Counted from the stretch's first letter, positions 25,589 to 34,966 are shown. The stretch is DNA of 58,472 bases from NAK19 sp034434515 (GCA_034434515.1 DAOTZA010000074.1:1-58472), one strand, 5' to 3'. Numbers and translations are program-made. The notes: a model not told the origin generated them from the letters alone.

Positions 25589-25978
25589 GTGGTATCGAAG
25601 ATACGCTTGGAAAGAATAATCGAACGGGTAAAAGAAGAATTGGCGGAGTTATTGCTCCATAGCGTATCCGATCCCCGTTTAACGGGTGTTTATGTAACGG
25701 ATGTACGGATCGATCGCGAGTTGGCTTATGCGGATATTTATGTTTCTGCCATTGAGGGGCAAGAGCGAGCAAAAGAGATTCTTGAAGGTTTAGAACATGC
25801 CCAAGGCTTTTTGAGACGTGAGCTTTCTCGTTCGGTTGAGTTGCGGGTTTTCCCAAAGCTGCGATTTCATTGGGATCCAACTCCAGAAAGAGCAGAGCGA
25901 ATAGAGAGGTTACTTGCTTCCTTAAGGGAGGAAGCTAACCTCGCGGATAAGGAGACAGAAGATCAGGAAGATCAATGA
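25589..25978 (+). CDS. rbfA: Ribosome-binding factor A
   Basis: Binds the 30S subunit and assists 16S rRNA 5'-end maturation. The 129-residue KH-type protein shows IRLERIIERVKEELAELL, DPRLTGVYVTDVRIDREL and LRVFPKLRFHWDPTPERAERIERLL. It starts with GTG at 25589, with GAGGGT upstream. The stop overlaps the next start as ATGA, within the nusA-infB translation operon. Confidence 0.94.
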   Translation: MVSKIRLERIIERVKEELAELLLHSVSDPRLTGVYVTDVRIDRELAYADIYVSAIEGQERAKEILEGLEHAQGFLRRELSRSVELRVFPKLRFHWDPTPERAERIERLLASLREEANLADKETEDQEDQ

Positions 25979-26973
25979 GCAGGCATCCATGCACTTTGAT
26001 TGGTGAGGCATTGCAAACCGCTGAACGTTTATTGTTGGTAACCCACATTCGCCCCGATGGCGATGCAATTGGATCTTTGCTGGGGCTGGGACTGGCTTTA
26101 TTCGAAGCGGGAAAATCCGTTCAAATGGTTCTTGATGATCATGTACCCCTTCAATTCCAACATCTTACTGGATCGGACAGAATACAAAACAAAATTCAAG
26201 AGGACTTTGACTTGTCAATTGCGTTAGATTGTTCCGATCGATCCAGATTGGGGAAATTCGGTCAAGAATCGATCGAATGGAATATCAATATCGATCATCA
26301 CATCACGAATGATGGCTATGCCAAAATTAACTTGATCGAAACCGAAGCAGTGGCTACGGCTGAAATCATAGCAACCAACCTGGAGGGTTGGGGTTTCAAA
26401 ATTAGCAAAGCGGTAGCGAATGCACTCTTGATGGGTATCTTAACGGATACGATTGGTTTTCGGACCTATAATATGCGCTCAGATGTGCTCAGGATGGCAG
26501 CGAAATTAATGGACAGCGGAGCCAATCTCCCTGATCTTTACGCTCGCAATGTTTACCAAAAACCCTTCGAAGCGGTAAAAATGTGGGGAAGTGGGTTGTC
26601 CAGGTTACAAAGGAAAGATGGTATTATCTGGACAATACTGACAAACCAGGATCGGAAACTGGCTGGTTATCCGGGTAAAGATGATGCCGATATGATCAAT
26701 TTATTAACCGCTATCGAAGATGCAAAAATTAGTGTTGTCTTTGTTGAACAACCAAATGGAAAGGTAAAAGTAAGCTGGCGAGCTGTGCCTGGTGTGGATG
26801 TCTCTCAGGTCGCTGCCCAGTTCGGAGGTGGCGGTCATCCTGCTGCAGCCGGTGCAGAACTGAGCGGAGAAATCCAAAACCTTTCTGAAATTGTTCTCGA
26901 GAAAACTTATCTTCTCTTGAAAGAAAATCAAAGGAATTCTGAAAATTCTAAGGAATACAGGGTGAAACTATGA
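25975..26973 (+). CDS. nrnA: DHH/DHHA1 phosphoesterase, NrnA-like (nanoRNase / pAp phosphatase)
   Basis: A 332-residue enzyme that degrades short oligoribonucleotides and/or 3'-phosphoadenosine 5'-phosphate. DHH motifs are THIRPDGDAIGSLLGL, IALDCSDRSRLG and NIDHHITN; the DHHA1 domain ends in FGGGGHPAAAGAEL. It lies between rbfA and truB, overlapping both by 4 bases (ATGA junctions), the common arrangement in many bacteria. Confidence 0.9.
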   Translation: MSRHPCTLIGEALQTAERLLLVTHIRPDGDAIGSLLGLGLALFEAGKSVQMVLDDHVPLQFQHLTGSDRIQNKIQEDFDLSIALDCSDRSRLGKFGQESIEWNINIDHHITNDGYAKINLIETEAVATAEIIATNLEGWGFKISKAVANALLMGILTDTIGFRTYNMRSDVLRMAAKLMDSGANLPDLYARNVYQKPFEAVKMWGSGLSRLQRKDGIIWTILTNQDRKLAGYPGKDDADMINLLTAIEDAKISVVFVEQPNGKVKVSWRAVPGVDVSQVAAQFGGGGHPAAAGAELSGEIQNLSEIVLEKTYLLLKENQRNSENSKEYRVKL

Positions 26974-27878
26974 ATTCAGATCAAAACATTAAAAATATTG
27001 TCTCTGGAGTATTAGTTGTCGATAAACCGATTGGTTTGACCTCGCATGACGTTGTCCAAATCATCCGCAGAGGGACGGGAATCCGTCGGGCAGGTCATAC
27101 GGGCACACTCGATCCACGCGCTTCAGGAGTCCTGGTTGTATTAATCGGGCCTGCGGTGCGATTGAGTGAATATGTAGCTGCTTCCGATAAACGATATCAG
27201 GCTACCATCCGGCTAGGTAGCTCAACCGACACTTACGACTCCGAAGGATCGGTCACCGAAACCAATACCTGGGAAAATATCACCGAAGAGGAGTTCAATC
27301 GCGTCTTGCAAAAGTTCGTCGGTGAAATCGAACAAGTGCCTCCTCCCTATTCGGCGGTCAAGGTCAAGGGTAAAAAAGCTTATGATCTGGCAAGAGAGGG
27401 GGAAGAGGTTGAGTTAACCCCGCGAATTATTCAGGTCTACCACCTCGAAGTGCTGGAATGGGCGCCTCCTGAGGTGGTCATTGATGTTTATTGCTCATCG
27501 GGTACTTACGTTCGCTCGTTAGCAAATGATCTCGGTAAAGAATTGGGTTGCGGCGCGCATCTCATCGGCTTAAGGCGCACAAAGAGCGGTAAATTTACCC
27601 TTCGGGATGCCATTCCACTACGAAAATTGCAGGAAGCGTTTGAAAACGGCACATGGTACCGTTATTTAATTCCGGCTGCCGAAGCTCTGGCAGAATGGCC
27701 AATGGTCGAATTGGATGCTGATCAGGTTGAACTTGTTCGGCATGGACATCGTATTCCGGGCGAGCCCACTGAAAAAGGCTGGGCGCGAGGCGTAAGTCAA
27801 CAGGGTGATCTGGTAGCCCTCCTTGAATACGATGCTGAAACAGGAGAATGGCAACCTCGCAAGGTGTTCTTTCAGTAG
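26970..27878 (+). CDS. truB: tRNA pseudouridine(55) synthase
   Basis: Makes pseudouridine 55 in the T-loop of tRNA. The 302-residue product has the catalytic Asp motif RRAGHTGTLDPRASGVLVV, plus VPPPYSAVKVKGKKAYDLAR and CSSGTYVRSLANDLG. It overlaps nrnA by 4 bases and lies in the standard infB-rbfA-truB-ribF order. Confidence 0.96.
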   Translation: MNSDQNIKNIVSGVLVVDKPIGLTSHDVVQIIRRGTGIRRAGHTGTLDPRASGVLVVLIGPAVRLSEYVAASDKRYQATIRLGSSTDTYDSEGSVTETNTWENITEEEFNRVLQKFVGEIEQVPPPYSAVKVKGKKAYDLAREGEEVELTPRIIQVYHLEVLEWAPPEVVIDVYCSSGTYVRSLANDLGKELGCGAHLIGLRRTKSGKFTLRDAIPLRKLQEAFENGTWYRYLIPAAEALAEWPMVELDADQVELVRHGHRIPGEPTEKGWARGVSQQGDLVALLEYDAETGEWQPRKVFFQ

Positions 27879-27893
27879 TTAAATTAAATTTCT

Positions 27894-28838
27894 ATGCACC
27901 ATACCTGGTCGTTAGATGATCTCTCGCTAGATGGGTCTTGTGTTTCTATTGGAACCTTTGATGGTGTACACCTCGGCCATCAGGAGATCATCCGCCAGTT
28001 AGTCATTAAAGCAAAACAAACAGGACTGCCCGCGGTCGTTGTCACTTTTTTCCCCCATCCCGATCGGGTGTTGGGGAAGAAAGAGGGGCGCTTTTATCTA
28101 TCAACTCCTGAAGAGAAGGCGGAAATGCTCGGAAATTTGGGGGTAGATGTTGTGTTAACCCATCCCTTTGACCAGGAGGTAGCCAATCTCTCAGCGATAG
28201 AATTCCTGACACGGTTGAAGAAAAGGATCGCCTTTCGCATCCTGATCGTTGGGTATGATTTTGCTTTGGGAAAAAGACGAGAGGGGACGGTGGAGCGTCT
28301 TGCTGAGCTTAGCTTAGAGCTTGGCTATGAGTTGCACGTGATACCCCCGGTACGGATCAACGGTGAAATCGTCTCGTCAAGTCTCCTGCGCTCGCTCTTG
28401 AATGAAGGGAATATCATCAAGGTAAACAAGTTCTTAGGACGGCCATTTTTCTTGAGTGGTAAAGTGATTCAAGGAGATGGCCGTGGGAGGAGTTTGGGAA
28501 TCCCAACCGCCAATCTGGATATCCTGCCCGAACGTGCTGTTCCGTTGCATGGCGTCTATGTCTGTCATGCAATTGTGAATCAACAAAGGTATGGGGCGGT
28601 GGTGAATGTGGGCGTACGACCTACTTTTGAAAATGAACCAGTAGCACCGCGGGTCGAAGCTCATCTTTTAAATTTTGATGCAGATTTATATCAGGAAACC
28701 TTAGCGCTGGAGTTTTTAGACCGGTTGCGAGACGAAAGACGTTTTCCGTCTAAGGATGCTTTGGTGGAACAAATTCAGCGGGACATTCTCAAAGCCCGTC
28801 AAATACTCGGTTCGCCGGTTACGGATCAAAAGGGCTGA
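27894..28838 (+). CDS. ribF: Bifunctional riboflavin kinase / FAD synthetase
   Basis: Converts riboflavin to FMN and FAD. The 314-residue product has an N-terminal nucleotidyltransferase domain (GTFDGVHLGHQEIIRQL, TFFPHPDRVL, GYDFALGKRREG) and a C-terminal flavokinase domain (GDGRGRSLGIPTANLDI, GVRPTFE). It begins 15 bases after truB; the binding site before the ATG at 27894 is weak. Confidence 0.94.
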   Translation: MHHTWSLDDLSLDGSCVSIGTFDGVHLGHQEIIRQLVIKAKQTGLPAVVVTFFPHPDRVLGKKEGRFYLSTPEEKAEMLGNLGVDVVLTHPFDQEVANLSAIEFLTRLKKRIAFRILIVGYDFALGKRREGTVERLAELSLELGYELHVIPPVRINGEIVSSSLLRSLLNEGNIIKVNKFLGRPFFLSGKVIQGDGRGRSLGIPTANLDILPERAVPLHGVYVCHAIVNQQRYGAVVNVGVRPTFENEPVAPRVEAHLLNFDADLYQETLALEFLDRLRDERRFPSKDALVEQIQRDILKARQILGSPVTDQKG

Positions 28839-28846
28839 GGTGAAAA

Positions 28847-29641
28847 ATGAGAGCTTATTTAAATTTACTGGCACATATCTTGAACCATGGGGTTCAAAAG
28901 CAAGATCGCACAGGAATCGGAACGTTATCTGTATTTGGATATCAAATGCGTTTCGACCTGGAGGATGGATTTCCGATCCTTACCACGAAAAAAATCCACC
29001 TTAAATCGGTAATTTATGAATTGCTATGGTTCTTGCGTGGAGATACGAATGTGCGCTATCTTCAGGCACATGGCGTGCGCATTTGGAATGAATGGGCAGA
29101 CGAGAATGGCGATTTAGGTCCGGTTTACGGTGCCCAATGGAGATCGTGGCGAGGAGCAGACGGTAAGACAATTGATCAAATTGCACAAGTAGTGCATGAA
29201 ATCCAGCATAATCCCAATTCAAGAAGGATGATCGTGAGCGCCTGGAATGTTGCCGAATTGGAAAAGATGGCATTACCGCCCTGTCATTGTCTCTTTCAAT
29301 TCTATGTAGCAAACGGTCGCCTTTCCTGTCAGCTTTATCAGCGCTCAGCAGATGTTTTTTTGGGAGTACCGTTCAATATTGCTTCTTATTCGCTCTTAAC
29401 AATGATGATGGCACAAGTGACCGGGTTGCGCGCCGGTGAATTTGTTCATACTTTTGGGGATGTTCACCTCTATCTCAACCATGTAGAGCAGGCAAAGTTA
29501 CAGCTAAGCCGTGAGCCATTTCCGCTACCTCAGATGAAAATTAATCCTGAGGTAAAGGATATTTTTTCGTTTAAGTATGAGGATTTTGAATTGCTAAATT
29601 ATCGTTCCCATCCTCATATCCCTGCTGAGGTAGCTGTGTGA
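28847..29641 (+). CDS. thyA: Thymidylate synthase
   Basis: Folate-dependent methylation of dUMP to dTMP. The 264-residue product has the E. coli-type length, the catalytic Cys in MALPPCHCLFQFYV, DRTGIGT at the N-terminus and YQRSADVFLGVPFNIASYSL. It follows ribF after 8 bases (GAGGTG upstream) and overlaps folA by 4 bases. Together thyA and folA form the thymidylate cycle, here attached to the translation operon. Confidence 0.97.
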   Translation: MRAYLNLLAHILNHGVQKQDRTGIGTLSVFGYQMRFDLEDGFPILTTKKIHLKSVIYELLWFLRGDTNVRYLQAHGVRIWNEWADENGDLGPVYGAQWRSWRGADGKTIDQIAQVVHEIQHNPNSRRMIVSAWNVAELEKMALPPCHCLFQFYVANGRLSCQLYQRSADVFLGVPFNIASYSLLTMMMAQVTGLRAGEFVHTFGDVHLYLNHVEQAKLQLSREPFPLPQMKINPEVKDIFSFKYEDFELLNYRSHPHIPAEVAV

Positions 29642-30165
29642 AGCTCTCGATCATTGCAGCCATGGACGAACGAGGGGGAATTGGATGGCAAAATCGTTTG
29701 CCATGGCATTTACCAGATGATCTAAAACGTTTCAAGCAATTAACGATGGGGCACTACTTAATCATTGGTCGAAAGACTTACGAGTCTATTGGGCAACCTT
29801 TGGTGGGTCGTAAGATGATTGTCCTTTCGAGAAGCCAAAAAACGCCTTTGCAGCAAGGAGTTTTGGTGGTTGGAAATTTAGAATCAGCATTAGAGATTTG
29901 CCACCAGGCTAAGGAAAATGAGGTTTTTGTTGCTGGAGGAGCAGAAGTCTTTGAGGCAGCCTTACCTATCGCCGATAAACTTTATTTGACAAAAGTTTTA
30001 GCGGTAGTCGAAGCCGATACATTTTTCCCGTCCTGGGATGAGGGTGAATGGATGATTGTCTATCGATTTGACCATCCCAGCGATGAGAGACATGCTTTTG
30101 CATTTCAATTTATTGATTATGTCAGGAGAAAGCCTCGAGTTACGAGGCAGTCCTTAACTTCGTAA
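29638..30165 (+). CDS. folA: Dihydrofolate reductase
   Basis: Reduces the dihydrofolate produced by ThyA. The 175-residue product shows IAAMDERGGIGWQNRLPWHLPDDLKRFK, IIGRKTYESIGQPL and EVFVAGGAEVF. It starts with GTG at 29638 overlapping the thyA TGA (GTGA), so it is translationally coupled. It is the last gene of the nusA operon. Confidence 0.95.
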   Translation: MKLSIIAAMDERGGIGWQNRLPWHLPDDLKRFKQLTMGHYLIIGRKTYESIGQPLVGRKMIVLSRSQKTPLQQGVLVVGNLESALEICHQAKENEVFVAGGAEVFEAALPIADKLYLTKVLAVVEADTFFPSWDEGEWMIVYRFDHPSDERHAFAFQFIDYVRRKPRVTRQSLTS

Positions 30166-30299
30166 TTAGCCTGCGGTAGCATGGCTACTGCATTCCATAG
30201 AGATTTTTGCCTGCGATGGCATAAGGAAATACAAATTCCTTTGATTGGCAGGGTGTGATCCTATTCTCGTCAACTATTGCATGTTGCCCAAATTTGTCC
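30166..30299 (+). other. Intergenic stretch with small hairpins after folA
   Basis: The start of the 543-base gene-free interval 30166-30708. It holds three small stems: GTAGC/GCTAC, TGCC/GGCA, and AAGGAA (30223-30228) with TTCCTT (30236-30241). The last could weakly end the folA transcript. No ORF is supported here. Confidence 0.35.
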
Positions 30300-30327
30300 T
30301 TGACAGATTAAGGAAAATAGATATAAT
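30300..30327 (+). promoter_or_regulatory. Consensus promoter of the trpB2 T-box transcript
   Basis: TTGACA (30300-30305), a 16-base spacer and TATAAT (30322-30327): both boxes match the consensus perfectly. The predicted start is near 30334. Confidence 0.88.
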
Positions 30328-30339
30328 GACGCACAATTC

Positions 30340-30668
30340 AGTGACAGAAAACGTTGACGAGGAAAAGTAAGCTACTTACGGCTTTTCAGAGAGCAAGGGA
30401 CGGTGCAATCCTTGCAAGTACGAGGTGGCTGAATGGTTCTCTGAGTGCCAGGCGAAAGGTTAATTCCAAGTAGCCGATGCCGGCGCAACCGCCGTTATCA
30501 TGGGAAAGGGTATCGGTAATGACTCACCTGTACCCGATAATGAGTGAGGCTGGCCTTTTTTCTTCCCGTTGCAACACCAACGGGATTTTTCATTAAAAAA
30601 AGGCTGCCTAACCGGGGTGGCACCGCGGACAGCGCGTTCGTCCCCATCGTGGGATGAGCGCGTTTTTT
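30340..30668 (+). promoter_or_regulatory. T-box riboswitch, Trp specifier
   Basis: A tRNA-sensing leader. Stem I has AGTA (30366-30369) opposite GAA (30431-30433), the specifier-loop E motif, closed by AGCTAC/GTGGCT; directly after GAA comes TGG (30434-30436), the tryptophan codon. AGAGAGC and GGTGCAA distal-loop elements, CCGTTATC, and the T-box sequence GGGGTGGCACCGCGG (30614-30628) follow. The terminator is the stem 30633-30644 with 30651-30662 (with G-U pairs) and six T. Uncharged tRNA-Trp should pair with GGTGGCACC and prevent termination, turning on trpB2 in tryptophan shortage. Confidence 0.92.
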
Positions 30669-30708
30669 GTTTCAAGCAATCAAATCTTTAAATGTCAGGA
30701 GGCTGAAA

Positions 30709-32082
30709 ATGTCTGAAACAACCCGTTTTATCCTCAATGAGAGCGACCTGCCGAAATATTGGTATAACATTAATGCCGATATGCCGGTCGCTCCTGCGCC
30801 AGTTTTACACCCGCAAACCTTAGAGCCAGTCACACCGGATTTCTTGTCTGTGCTTTTCCCGATGGAATTAATCCTTCAGGAAGTCAGCACGGAACGATAT
30901 ATCGAAATTCCCGAGGAAGTGCGCGAGATTTACAAACTCTATCGTCCAACCCCGCTGATCCGCGCCCATCGACTGGAGAAAACACTCCAAACCCCAGCCC
31001 ACATTTACTACAAATATGAGGGAGCTTCTCCAGCAGGCAGCCATAAACCGAATACTGCGATTGCACAGGCTTTTTACAATAAGATTGCCGGCACTCATGC
31101 CCTGACGACGGAAACCGGAGCTGGCCAGTGGGGATCGGCATTAGCCCTGGCTTGCAACTTTTTTGATCTAGACCTGGAAGTTTATATGGTTAAGGTTTCG
31201 TACCATCAAAAGCCCTATCGGCGGATTATGATGGAGAGTTATGGGGCAAAAGTGTATGCCTCTCCGACCAATCTTACCCAATTCGGCCGCTCAGTCCTGG
31301 AACAAGACCCCAACTCGAACGGTTCACTGGGTATCGCAATTTCCGAAGCAGTAGAGGTTGCTGCGACTTCGGGAGGCAAAAAGAAATACAGTTTAGGAAG
31401 CGTTTTAAACCATGTCTTACTCCATCAAACGGTGATAGGCGAAGAGGCTTTAAAGCAAATGGATATGGCGGGGGAATATCCGGATGTAGTGATCGGTTGC
31501 GTGGGTGGGGGTTCTAATTTTGCCGGGATCGCCTTTCCATTTCTGCGTCTGAATTTGTTGGAAGGGAAGAAAACTCGGATTGTGGCTGTAGAACCAGCAG
31601 CAACGCCCTCCCTAACCAAAGGTGTCTATACTTTTGATTATGGAGATACGGCAAGGATGGCGCCGATTGTTAAGATGCATACCCTGGGACATACCTTTAT
31701 GCCTGCGCCAATTCACGCTGGAGGTCTAAGGTATCATGGAATGGCTCCGACAGTTAGCGCGCTTTATGATGCCGGATATATTGAGGCTGTGGCGGTCAAA
31801 CAATTAGCAACTTTTGAAGCTGCATTGCAATTTGCTCGAGCGGAAGGGATCATCCCGGCACCGGAGAGCGCTCATGCAATTCGCGCGGCGATCGATGAAG
31901 CCCTTGATGCCAAGGAGAAAGGAGAACAACGCGTGATCTTGTTCAACCTTTCCGGGCATGGCAATTTTGATATGTCTGCTTACCAGGCTTATCTGGATGG
32001 CAAGCTCGAAGATTATAGCTATCCAGAGGAAGAGGTGAGGAGGGCAATGGAATATTTACCCAAAGTTCAGCTTGCCGCGTAA
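30709..32082 (+). CDS. trpB: TrpB-like pyridoxal-phosphate-dependent enzyme, tryptophan synthase beta (TrpB2 type)
   Basis: Joins indole and serine to tryptophan. The 457-residue product belongs to the TrpB2 group: YKYEGASPAGSHKPNTAIAQ with the PLP lysine K113, TETGAGQWGSALALA and GCVGGGSNFAGIAFPF. The ATG at 30709 follows CAGGAGG. No trpA or other trp gene is adjacent, consistent with TrpB2 enzymes that do not need TrpA nearby. It is expressed through the Trp T-box and is a single-gene transcript ended by the hairpin at 32106. Confidence 0.93.
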   Translation: MSETTRFILNESDLPKYWYNINADMPVAPAPVLHPQTLEPVTPDFLSVLFPMELILQEVSTERYIEIPEEVREIYKLYRPTPLIRAHRLEKTLQTPAHIYYKYEGASPAGSHKPNTAIAQAFYNKIAGTHALTTETGAGQWGSALALACNFFDLDLEVYMVKVSYHQKPYRRIMMESYGAKVYASPTNLTQFGRSVLEQDPNSNGSLGIAISEAVEVAATSGGKKKYSLGSVLNHVLLHQTVIGEEALKQMDMAGEYPDVVIGCVGGGSNFAGIAFPFLRLNLLEGKKTRIVAVEPAATPSLTKGVYTFDYGDTARMAPIVKMHTLGHTFMPAPIHAGGLRYHGMAPTVSALYDAGYIEAVAVKQLATFEAALQFARAEGIIPAPESAHAIRAAIDEALDAKEKGEQRVILFNLSGHGNFDMSAYQAYLDGKLEDYSYPEEEVRRAMEYLPKVQLAA

Positions 32083-32105
32083 ATAGAACGAACTTTCCAT
32101 TGAGC

Positions 32106-32147
32106 AAGTTGGTTCAAGAGGCTTTGCCTTCTTGAACCAACTTCTTT
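32106..32147 (+). terminator. Rho-independent terminator after trpB2
   Basis: A 14-bp perfect stem AAGTTGGTTCAAGA (32106-32119) with TCTTGAACCAACTT (32130-32143), followed by CTTTT. It separates the convergent trpB2 and histidine kinase genes. Confidence 0.85.
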
Positions 32148-32166
32148 TCAGGGTAGAGCGGTGGAA

Positions 32167-34893
32167 TTAATCGACAGAAACAATTGGAATGGTGAAGTAA
32201 AAGGTAGTTCCAACTCCCAACTGGCTTTCGAACCAGATTTGTCCTCCTTGAATTTCGACCAGGTATTTCGTTATGTTTAACCCGAGGCCGGTGCCTGGAT
32301 TTTCGCGCACTTTCGGATCTTCAGCGCGAAAGAATTTCTGGAAGATTTTGGGTTGGTCTTCTGGTGAGATGCCTACACCCTGGTCGTGCACGGAAGATAA
32401 GATAACCCTCTGTTGCGCTTGTTCTTGTTTTGGGTTGGTTATTTCGGAACAGTGGACTTCGATCTTCGCTTCAGGGGGTGAATACTTTATCGCGTTGCTG
32501 ATCAAGTTGTTGTAGATTTGAATTAATCGATTGCGATCGCACCATACCGAGGGTAAATCTGAGGGAAGATCAATAATGATTTGTTGCTTTTTCTCTTCCA
32601 GTTGCGTTGAAACGGTGCGAATAACTTCTTGAAGCACATCCTGAACGGAAACAGCCTCGAATTCTAAATGTAATTTGCCGGCTTCAATGCGGGAAATATC
32701 GGCTAAATCTGAAACAAGATTTGCCATTCGGTTCACATTGGCGCGAATTGTGGATAAGAAATTGGCTTGCACTTCGTTGATTGGCCCAACGGCGCCTTGG
32801 GCTATAAGATCTGCATATCCCTTAATCGCCGTCATCGGTGTCTTGAGTTCATGAGATACCAGGGAAACAAATTCACTTTTAGCGTTATTGGCCTGTTGGA
32901 CTTCTGAATATAAAATCGCGTTTGAGAGCGCTATAGCTGCATGAGAGCAGAGACGGGCAAGAAAAGATTGCGTATCCGGTGGACAAAAATCGCTCCGATA
33001 ACTTTCCAAAACCAGCAGGGCGATAACTTGCTCTTCTCTAACTAACGGGAAGAGAGCGGATTTTTGCCCATTTTCTAAGAAAGTGCTTTGGGAAGTCAAT
33101 TGAGCCTCAACGATGGATGGATCAAAAGGTAAGGCATCAAGCGGATACGCAGCAGAAGAAGTTGTTTTATAGCCAATCCAATGGATGGGTTGGAAACAAT
33201 TTTCCTTAACCAAGCCTATTGTACCGGCCTCAGCCTGTGACTGACGTTTTGCATGATGTAAAGTAATCGCAAGTGTTCGCTCGATTTCGAGGCTTGTGTT
33301 TAGTTCGCGATCGATCTGTTGCAGGGTTGCCAATTCGTTTAATCTTGACTGCAAGGCTTGATCGGTTTGGGCATACTTCAGGGCGTTAGCCAGCGCAATG
33401 GAGACCTGATGCCCTAGCGTGGTAATGAGTTCCCGATCGTCTTGGATAAAGGGTTGTGATTTTGAGAATCTGGTCAGCAAAAGGAGGCCAATCAAGCGCT
33501 TTTCGATAAACAGGGGATTAATTAAGAGCTGTCTTATCTCTTCGACCGCATCGGTCGGTTCAAGACGTTCGACTACCGTTTGTCCGAGCTGGGTGGCTTT
33601 GTGAATCGCTTCAAGGGTATGGGTATCTAGCTGGATTTTTTGTAAACCGTCCGATGTTGGCGATAAAAAGTCGCCGCTGGTTTCATCGAATATCAACGCA
33701 AAAAACCGGTCACAGGGAATAAGTTGCTGCCCTTGACTTTGAACAATATCTAAAATCTTTTCCAGTTCGAGGGAGGCGGTTAAACTGCGTCCTATTTCAT
33801 TCAGGGCTGTCATCCTCTGTGCTTGAGTTTGAGTGGTTTGTAATAACCTGGATTTGATTAAGGCTGCGGCAGTTTGATCCGCGATCGCCTGGAGTATCTG
33901 AAGGTGTTTTTTTGAATAGGTGATTCCGATCGAACGATGAGCGATGCTGATTGTGCCCAAGGTATCTTTGCCTGAAAGGAGTGGAACACACATCCAGGAT
34001 TGCAGAAATGGATATTTCGGGGGAATACCATGCAAACGGGCGGTTTGGCTGTAATCGTCAGTCTGTAAGGGTTTTGTTTTTTGTAGCACCACCCTTTCTA
34101 AATACTCATTGATGTCAAGGGGAACATTTTCCTGATCAAATTGACGTTCCCCTTCTTCGACCACAATCGCGAAGGAAAAAAGGTCTCCAACTGGATTGTA
34201 GGTAGATAACCAAAAATCTGTTAATGGCAGGATGTTTTCTGTTTGGGTAAAGATCAGTTCCAGTAAATCATCGAAGTGTAAAGTTACATTGATACCTTGA
34301 GCAAGTCGATTGATGATTTCCATTTGCTGGATTTGTTGCTGGACTTGCTCCTTTTCAAGCAAATGGTGAATCAAGAGAGCTGATATCCGACACAGCTCCT
34401 CGATAAAATCAACCTCCTGGCGAGTATATTTGAACTTTTGAGTAGGCATTCCTAAGCCAAGAAAGCCGATCAACCGATTTGCACATAGAAATGGGGAGCA
34501 GATGTTGATCTCCAGAAGGGTTAATTTAGCGCGATCATTTTGGGATAATTTGGGTAGAGTCTCATCAGCAAATAGAGCGATGGTTCGGCTTCTTTTTCGA
34601 AGTAAATCAACAAAAGGAGAGTTTTCGGGAAAGGTGACTTCATCCGTGGATAGTTTACTAGGCGAGTAAAGGATATAATTATTTGTTTCGTTTTTCCAGA
34701 GGAAGAGATAAAAGAATTGTGGTGCAATGGTCTTCGCAAGCGTTATCTCAAGCAAGCGATAGAACTCAGTGAAATTTTCGATATTCCCTAGGGAGAGGGA
34801 GAATTCTCGCTCAGCATTTCTAAATCTCTCGTCTATTGGAGGCGAGACAAATCTGAGCCAAGATTGAAAGGATGGTGGTTTTGTTGAGATCAT
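32167..34893 (-). CDS. Soluble multi-GAF sensor histidine kinase
   Basis: A cytoplasmic kinase of 908 residues without membrane segments. About four GAF-type sensory domains fill residues 1-670, each ending in a helix that links to the next (for example QILQAIADQTAAALIKSRLL). They are followed by HisKA with the phosphorylated His in SLVSHELKTPMTAIKGYADL and HATPase_c with N box IYNNLISNAIKYSPP, G1 DQGVGISPEDQ and G2 GTGLGLNITKYL. No response regulator is adjacent, so the partner is unknown. The ATG at 34893 is one candidate; GTG at 34914 is in frame and possible. Confidence 0.88.
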   Translation of the reverse strand: MISTKPPSFQSWLRFVSPPIDERFRNAEREFSLSLGNIENFTEFYRLLEITLAKTIAPQFFYLFLWKNETNNYILYSPSKLSTDEVTFPENSPFVDLLRKRSRTIALFADETLPKLSQNDRAKLTLLEINICSPFLCANRLIGFLGLGMPTQKFKYTRQEVDFIEELCRISALLIHHLLEKEQVQQQIQQMEIINRLAQGINVTLHFDDLLELIFTQTENILPLTDFWLSTYNPVGDLFSFAIVVEEGERQFDQENVPLDINEYLERVVLQKTKPLQTDDYSQTARLHGIPPKYPFLQSWMCVPLLSGKDTLGTISIAHRSIGITYSKKHLQILQAIADQTAAALIKSRLLQTTQTQAQRMTALNEIGRSLTASLELEKILDIVQSQGQQLIPCDRFFALIFDETSGDFLSPTSDGLQKIQLDTHTLEAIHKATQLGQTVVERLEPTDAVEEIRQLLINPLFIEKRLIGLLLLTRFSKSQPFIQDDRELITTLGHQVSIALANALKYAQTDQALQSRLNELATLQQIDRELNTSLEIERTLAITLHHAKRQSQAEAGTIGLVKENCFQPIHWIGYKTTSSAAYPLDALPFDPSIVEAQLTSQSTFLENGQKSALFPLVREEQVIALLVLESYRSDFCPPDTQSFLARLCSHAAIALSNAILYSEVQQANNAKSEFVSLVSHELKTPMTAIKGYADLIAQGAVGPINEVQANFLSTIRANVNRMANLVSDLADISRIEAGKLHLEFEAVSVQDVLQEVIRTVSTQLEEKKQQIIIDLPSDLPSVWCDRNRLIQIYNNLISNAIKYSPPEAKIEVHCSEITNPKQEQAQQRVILSSVHDQGVGISPEDQPKIFQKFFRAEDPKVRENPGTGLGLNITKYLVEIQGGQIWFESQLGVGTTFYFTIPIVSVD

Positions 34894-34966
34894 AGCCGGT
34901 AAACCCTGCTGCACATTATTTCAGTTGTTCTGCATTAACATACCACAAAAGTCAAACTTTAAAACT

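Noticed and set aside
32106..32143. tRNA-like segment (GGTTCAAG resembling a T-loop)
   Set aside because: The sequence is one arm of the perfect terminator hairpin after trpB2; no acceptor, D or anticodon arms exist.
34927..34955. TTGACT on the minus strand as promoter of the histidine kinase
   Set aside because: No acceptable -10 box is found 16-18 bases downstream.
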